A stretch of 5,633 nt of DNA, taken from NCBI GenBank assembly GCA_934183045.1, contig CAKPRW010000083.1:1-5633 (forward strand), in the 5' to 3' direction. The stretch comes from an uncultured Clostridia bacterium. Lineage in GTDB: Bacteria; Bacillota; Clostridia; TANB77; CAG-508. The position numbers were made by a program, and so were the translations under genes. Positions 5,502-5,633 of the stretch are shown here, in pieces; position 1 is the stretch's first letter, and each line of letters starts with the position of its first letter. Below the pieces are notes generated by a model. That model was not told where the DNA came from and made no database searches. It worked only from the letters and a program-made list of their open reading frames with translations.

Positions 5502-5530
5502 TTGACAAACATAAAAAGGTATAGTATAAT
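5502..5530 (+). promoter_or_regulatory. Full-consensus sigma-A promoter P3 of a probable rRNA operon
   Basis: TTGACA (5502-5507), exactly 17 bases and TATAAT (5525-5530), matching the consensus at all twelve positions. Transcription would start near 5537. A perfect Spo0A-box heptamer TGTCGAA (5490-5496) ends five bases before the -35. Three stacked promoters of this quality without a following ORF are typical of stable RNA operons. Confidence 0.88.
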
Positions 5531-5633
5531 GCAAATTGTTCCGCAAAAAGGAACAGAAAGTACATTGAAAAGTAAACAATAAAATCCTTTAGAGAATAAA
5601 CCGAAGCGGTATAATTCTTTAACCTAAGAATTA
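5531..5633 (+). promoter_or_regulatory. Probable rRNA operon leader with boxA-like element
   Basis: No ORF of note is present. TTCTTTAAC at 5615-5623 matches the core of the antitermination boxA (CTCTTTAAC) at eight of nine bases, and a TACATTGAAAAGTAAAC stretch (5562-5578) resembles sequences seen in Firmicute rRNA leaders and spacers. Two small inverted repeats occur: ACCG/CGGT around AAG at 5600-5610, and TAATTCTT/AAGAATTA at 5612-5619 and 5626-5633 with a 6-base loop that overlaps boxA. The 16S gene is not in the window, so the rRNA assignment is an inference from promoter strength and boxA. Confidence 0.6.

Noticed and set aside
1..5633. CRISPR array, insertion sequence, tRNA gene or prophage remnant
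   Set aside because: No regularly spaced repeats, transposase or integrase motifs, terminal inverted repeats with target duplications, or cloverleaf-like sequence were seen.

Overview
The window is a very AT-rich stretch with only + strand genes. It carries the conserved sporulation block of endospore-forming Firmicutes in the order ftsZ (3' end) - spoIIGA - sigE - sigG - membrane-anchored protein of unknown function - ylmC-like PRC-barrel gene. It ends in a strong multi-promoter region that most likely drives an rRNA operon just outside the window. Gene order, strong GGGGG-type ribosome binding sites, heavy use of AGA/AGG for arginine and TAA stops on all six genes fit a low-GC, spore-forming member of the Clostridia. 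The species cannot be named from this sequence.

Layout: 1-176 end of ftsZ; 193-225 terminator; 226-372 spoIIGA upstream region with a possible Spo0A box; 373-1260 spoIIGA, the membrane aspartic protease that activates pro-sigma-E; 1274-2013 sigE, whose full-length product is reached only after two +1 frameshifts; 2014-2073 a 60-base spacer holding a candidate sigma-F promoter inside a long hairpin that pairs over the sigG ribosome binding site; 2074-2850 sigG (TTG start); 2866-2911 terminator; 2933-2961 promoter; 2988-4706 a 572-residue protein with one N-terminal membrane segment and a very acidic tail; 4724-4765 terminator; 4871-5104 ylmC-like gene; 5105-5633 no gene, but three well-formed tandem promoters and a boxA-like leader.

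The main discovery candidate is in sigE. The gene is otherwise full length (245 residues after correction) and well conserved, but the frame moves by +1 twice, once between regions 2.1 and 2.2 and once in the region 4.2 helix-turn-helix. At both points the zero-frame codon is CGG, followed in the +1 frame by the conserved glycine codon (GGA or GGT). I checked every CGG triplet in the window by eye. These two are the only ones in a coding frame, in roughly 1,480 codons. This fits CGG being an unread or very poorly read codon in this organism, used as a programmed +1 frameshift signal that gates production of the first mother-cell sigma factor. Two sequencing errors or a decayed gene are the competing explanations.

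How the parts work together (family knowledge plus inference): Spo0A turns on spoIIGA-sigE; SpoIIGA in the septal membrane trims pro-sigma-E; sigma-E runs the early mother-cell programme. sigG lies downstream but should be active only in the forespore. Here the read-through transcript would fold its ribosome binding site into a hairpin, whereas a transcript from the sigma-F promoter would begin in the hairpin loop and leave that site free.
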